From the NCBI GenBank assembly GCA_012032575.1, contig JAAUSP010000533.1:1-5465 (forward strand): a stretch of 5,465 bases of DNA, given 5' to 3'. Below are positions 4,767-5,465 of this stretch, piece by piece (within the stretch, counting starts at the first letter, position 1; every line of letters begins with the position of its first letter). This stretch comes from Anaerolineales bacterium (GTDB taxonomy: Bacteria > Chloroflexota > Anaerolineae > 4572-78 > J111). Made by a program: the position numbers and the translations under genes. The notes beneath the pieces were generated by a model. That model did no database searches and had not been told where the DNA came from. It was given only the letters and a program-made list of their open reading frames with translations.

Positions 4767-5242
4767 GTCGGGCGCGTAACGGTTGAGCGCCTCGGTGACC
4801 AGCCCGGCCGGTTGGTAAAGTTGACCAGCAGCGCCCCGGGAGCCAAATCGCGGATGTCGGCGGCAATTTTGAGGATGACCGGAATGGTCCGCAGGGCCTT
4901 GGCCATCCCGCCAACGCCGGTGGTTTCCTGGCCGATCAGGTTGTGCCGGTGGCCCAGGTATTCATCCTCACGCCGGGCATGCATCCCACCGACCCGCAAT
5001 TGCGTAGTGACGTAGCTGGCCCCGGCAACCGCCTGGCGTTGGTCGGTCGTCAGGTGGACTGAAAACAGCCCGCCCCTGGCCTCGACCATGCGCTGGGCAA
5101 AGCAGCCCACCCCATCCAGCCGTTCTTGAGAAACATCCATCAGCCACAGTTCGGTCAGGGGGAAACTATCAACGCGCTCCAAAAACCCATTAATCAATTC
5201 GGGGGTGTAGGTTGAGCCACCCCCGACGACGGCAACTTTCAT
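4727..5242 (-). CDS. 6-phospho-beta-glucosidase-like GH4 enzyme, N-terminal NAD-binding part (gene split by a frameshift)
   Basis: This frame carries the Rossmann part of the GH4 enzyme: the NAD-binding loop VAVVGGGSTYTPELING (3-19), ELWLMDV (31-37), the QLRVGGMHARREDE segment (81-94), GHRHNLIGQETTGVGG (97-112) and LLVNFTN (138-144), which should continue as PAGLVTEALNRYAPD. Instead the frame reads RPGWSPRRS and runs about 28 wrong residues to a stop at 4727. Removing one base of the expected CCC (near 4810-4811) explains it exactly: shifting frame there yields the missing block, which runs into VPAVGVCNAP. The ATG at 5242 is firm, with AAGGA 8 bases upstream (5251-5255) and the NAD loop at the expected distance. 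This is the first gene of the minus-strand cluster, 78 bases past the heptad hairpin at 5321-5380. GH4 enzymes acting on chitobiose 6-phosphate (ChbF-like) would suit the amino-sugar neighbours, but substrate specificity is not readable here. Confidence 0.85.
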   Translation of the reverse strand: MKVAVVGGGSTYTPELINGFLERVDSFPLTELWLMDVSQERLDGVGCFAQRMVEARGGLFSVHLTTDQRQAVAGASYVTTQLRVGGMHARREDEYLGHRHNLIGQETTGVGGMAKALRTIPVILKIAADIRDLAPGALLVNFTNRPGWSPRRSTVTRPTCRRWVSAMRPST

Positions 5243-5250
5243 AAATCAAA

Positions 5251-5255
5251 TCCTT
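5251..5255 (-). promoter_or_regulatory. Ribosome binding site of the GH4 gene
   Basis: AAGGA on the minus strand with an 8-base spacer to ATG 5242. It fixes the start of the hydrolase. No convincing -35/-10 pair was found between it and the heptad hairpin upstream; TTGAGT around 5307-5312 is a weak -35 candidate without a good -10. Confidence 0.5.
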
Positions 5256-5320
5256 CAAGCTCAGAGCAAAGGGAATTGAGGGAACTAAGGCAGCTCCAAG
5301 AAAATAATTACTCAAATATT

Positions 5321-5380
5321 CGTGTTGCGTGTTGCGTCTTGCGTAAGATCAAACAGACGGAACACGCAAGACGCAACACG
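5321..5380. repeat. Heptad-repeat hairpin upstream of the GH4 gene
   Basis: CGTGTTGCGTCTTGCGT (5328-5344) is the exact complement of ACGCAAGACGCAACACG (5364-5380): a 17-base perfect stem and a 19-base loop. The left arm is preceded by one further unit (5321-5327). The units are 7 bases long (GTTGCGT, GTTGCGT, CTTGCGT), differing at one position from the GATGCGT unit of the element at 3893-3940. TTTT follows on the plus strand (5381-5384), so it might work as a weak terminator for plus-strand transcription. On the minus strand it lies in the upstream region of the hydrolase. Confidence 0.8.
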
Positions 5381-5416
5381 TTTTGGTTAATTTAAATCTT
5401 GAGGTTGCCTAAGATA

Positions 5417-5463
5417 GCATCCTGAGTAGCGCGAAACGAAGTGAAGCGCGTATCGAAGGGTGC
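5417..5463. repeat. Imperfect palindrome at the right edge (ATCCTGAG...GAAGG type)
   Basis: GCATCC (5417-5422) pairs with GGGTGC (5458-5463, one G-T pair), and an inner AGCGC/GCGC-type match lies around 5429-5433 and 5444-5450. Between them are repeated CGAA/GAAG words. Sequences of the form ATCCTGAG...CGAAGCGAAGGAT are, from memory, widespread intergenic repeats in environmental bacterial genomes. The element may continue past the window. Confidence 0.5.
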
Positions 5464-5465
5464 GA

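Noticed and set aside
3900..5015. Long plus-strand frame of 371 codons
   Set aside because: It lies antisense to the GH4 gene, whose minus-strand frames carry clear family motifs. The plus-strand translation is arginine- and glutamine-rich and resembles nothing; it is open because of the GC-rich codon bias of the other strand.
5328..5384. Intrinsic terminator at the strong hairpin followed by TTTT
   Set aside because: The T-run is short and followed by GG, the stem is not GC-rich at its base, and the matching elements elsewhere lack T-runs. A terminator role is possible but not supported well enough to annotate.

Overview
The window looks like a piece of a mid-GC genome, most likely a Chloroflexota (Anaerolineae-type) bacterium. 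This is an inference from the style of the proteins, the GC-rich genes set between AT-rich spacers, and the abundance of short fold-back repeats; no marker gene in the window fixes the taxonomy. Every credible gene lies on the minus strand, so transcription runs from the right end to the left.

Reading in the direction of transcription: (1) A family 4 glycoside hydrolase (6-phospho-beta-glucosidase type), about 437 codons at 5242-3930, is interrupted by a single-base deletion near 4810 and so reads as two overlapping open frames. (2) After a 67-base gap holding a hairpin comes a BadF/BadG-type N-acetylglucosamine kinase-like protein (3862-2867). (3) Behind its own ribosome site and a plausible promoter is a two-gene module, a 109-residue putative antitoxin (2776-2447) and a TumE/DUF6516-like putative toxin (2483-2085), overlapping by 37 bases. 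(4) A stretch of repeat debris encloses a relic of a DegT/DnrJ/EryC1/StrS aminotransferase (about 1857-1655). (5) A two-domain SIS sugar-phosphate isomerase/deaminase-like protein (1327-287) follows.

The hydrolase, kinase and SIS protein make sense as an amino-sugar or chito-oligosaccharide catabolic set: release of sugar or sugar phosphate, phosphorylation of the free sugar, then isomerisation/deamination toward fructose 6-phosphate. The deacetylase (NagA) and the transporter expected for such a route are not in the window. The toxin-antitoxin pair and the aminotransferase relic separate the kinase from the SIS gene, which suggests that an ancestral cluster was opened by insertion and rearrangement.

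The most unusual content is the spacer DNA. Three spacers hold hairpins whose arms are built from tandem 7-base units (245-284, 3893-3940, 5321-5380). Three others hold fold-backs with an approximately 10-base unit structure or related dyads (1348-1480, 1526-1595, 1864-1929). Further palindromes lie at 174-199, 2020-2043 and 5417-5463. The three heptad elements have different unit sequences but the same architecture, which is the best candidate here for something poorly described. No RNA gene, CRISPR array or transposase gene is visible.
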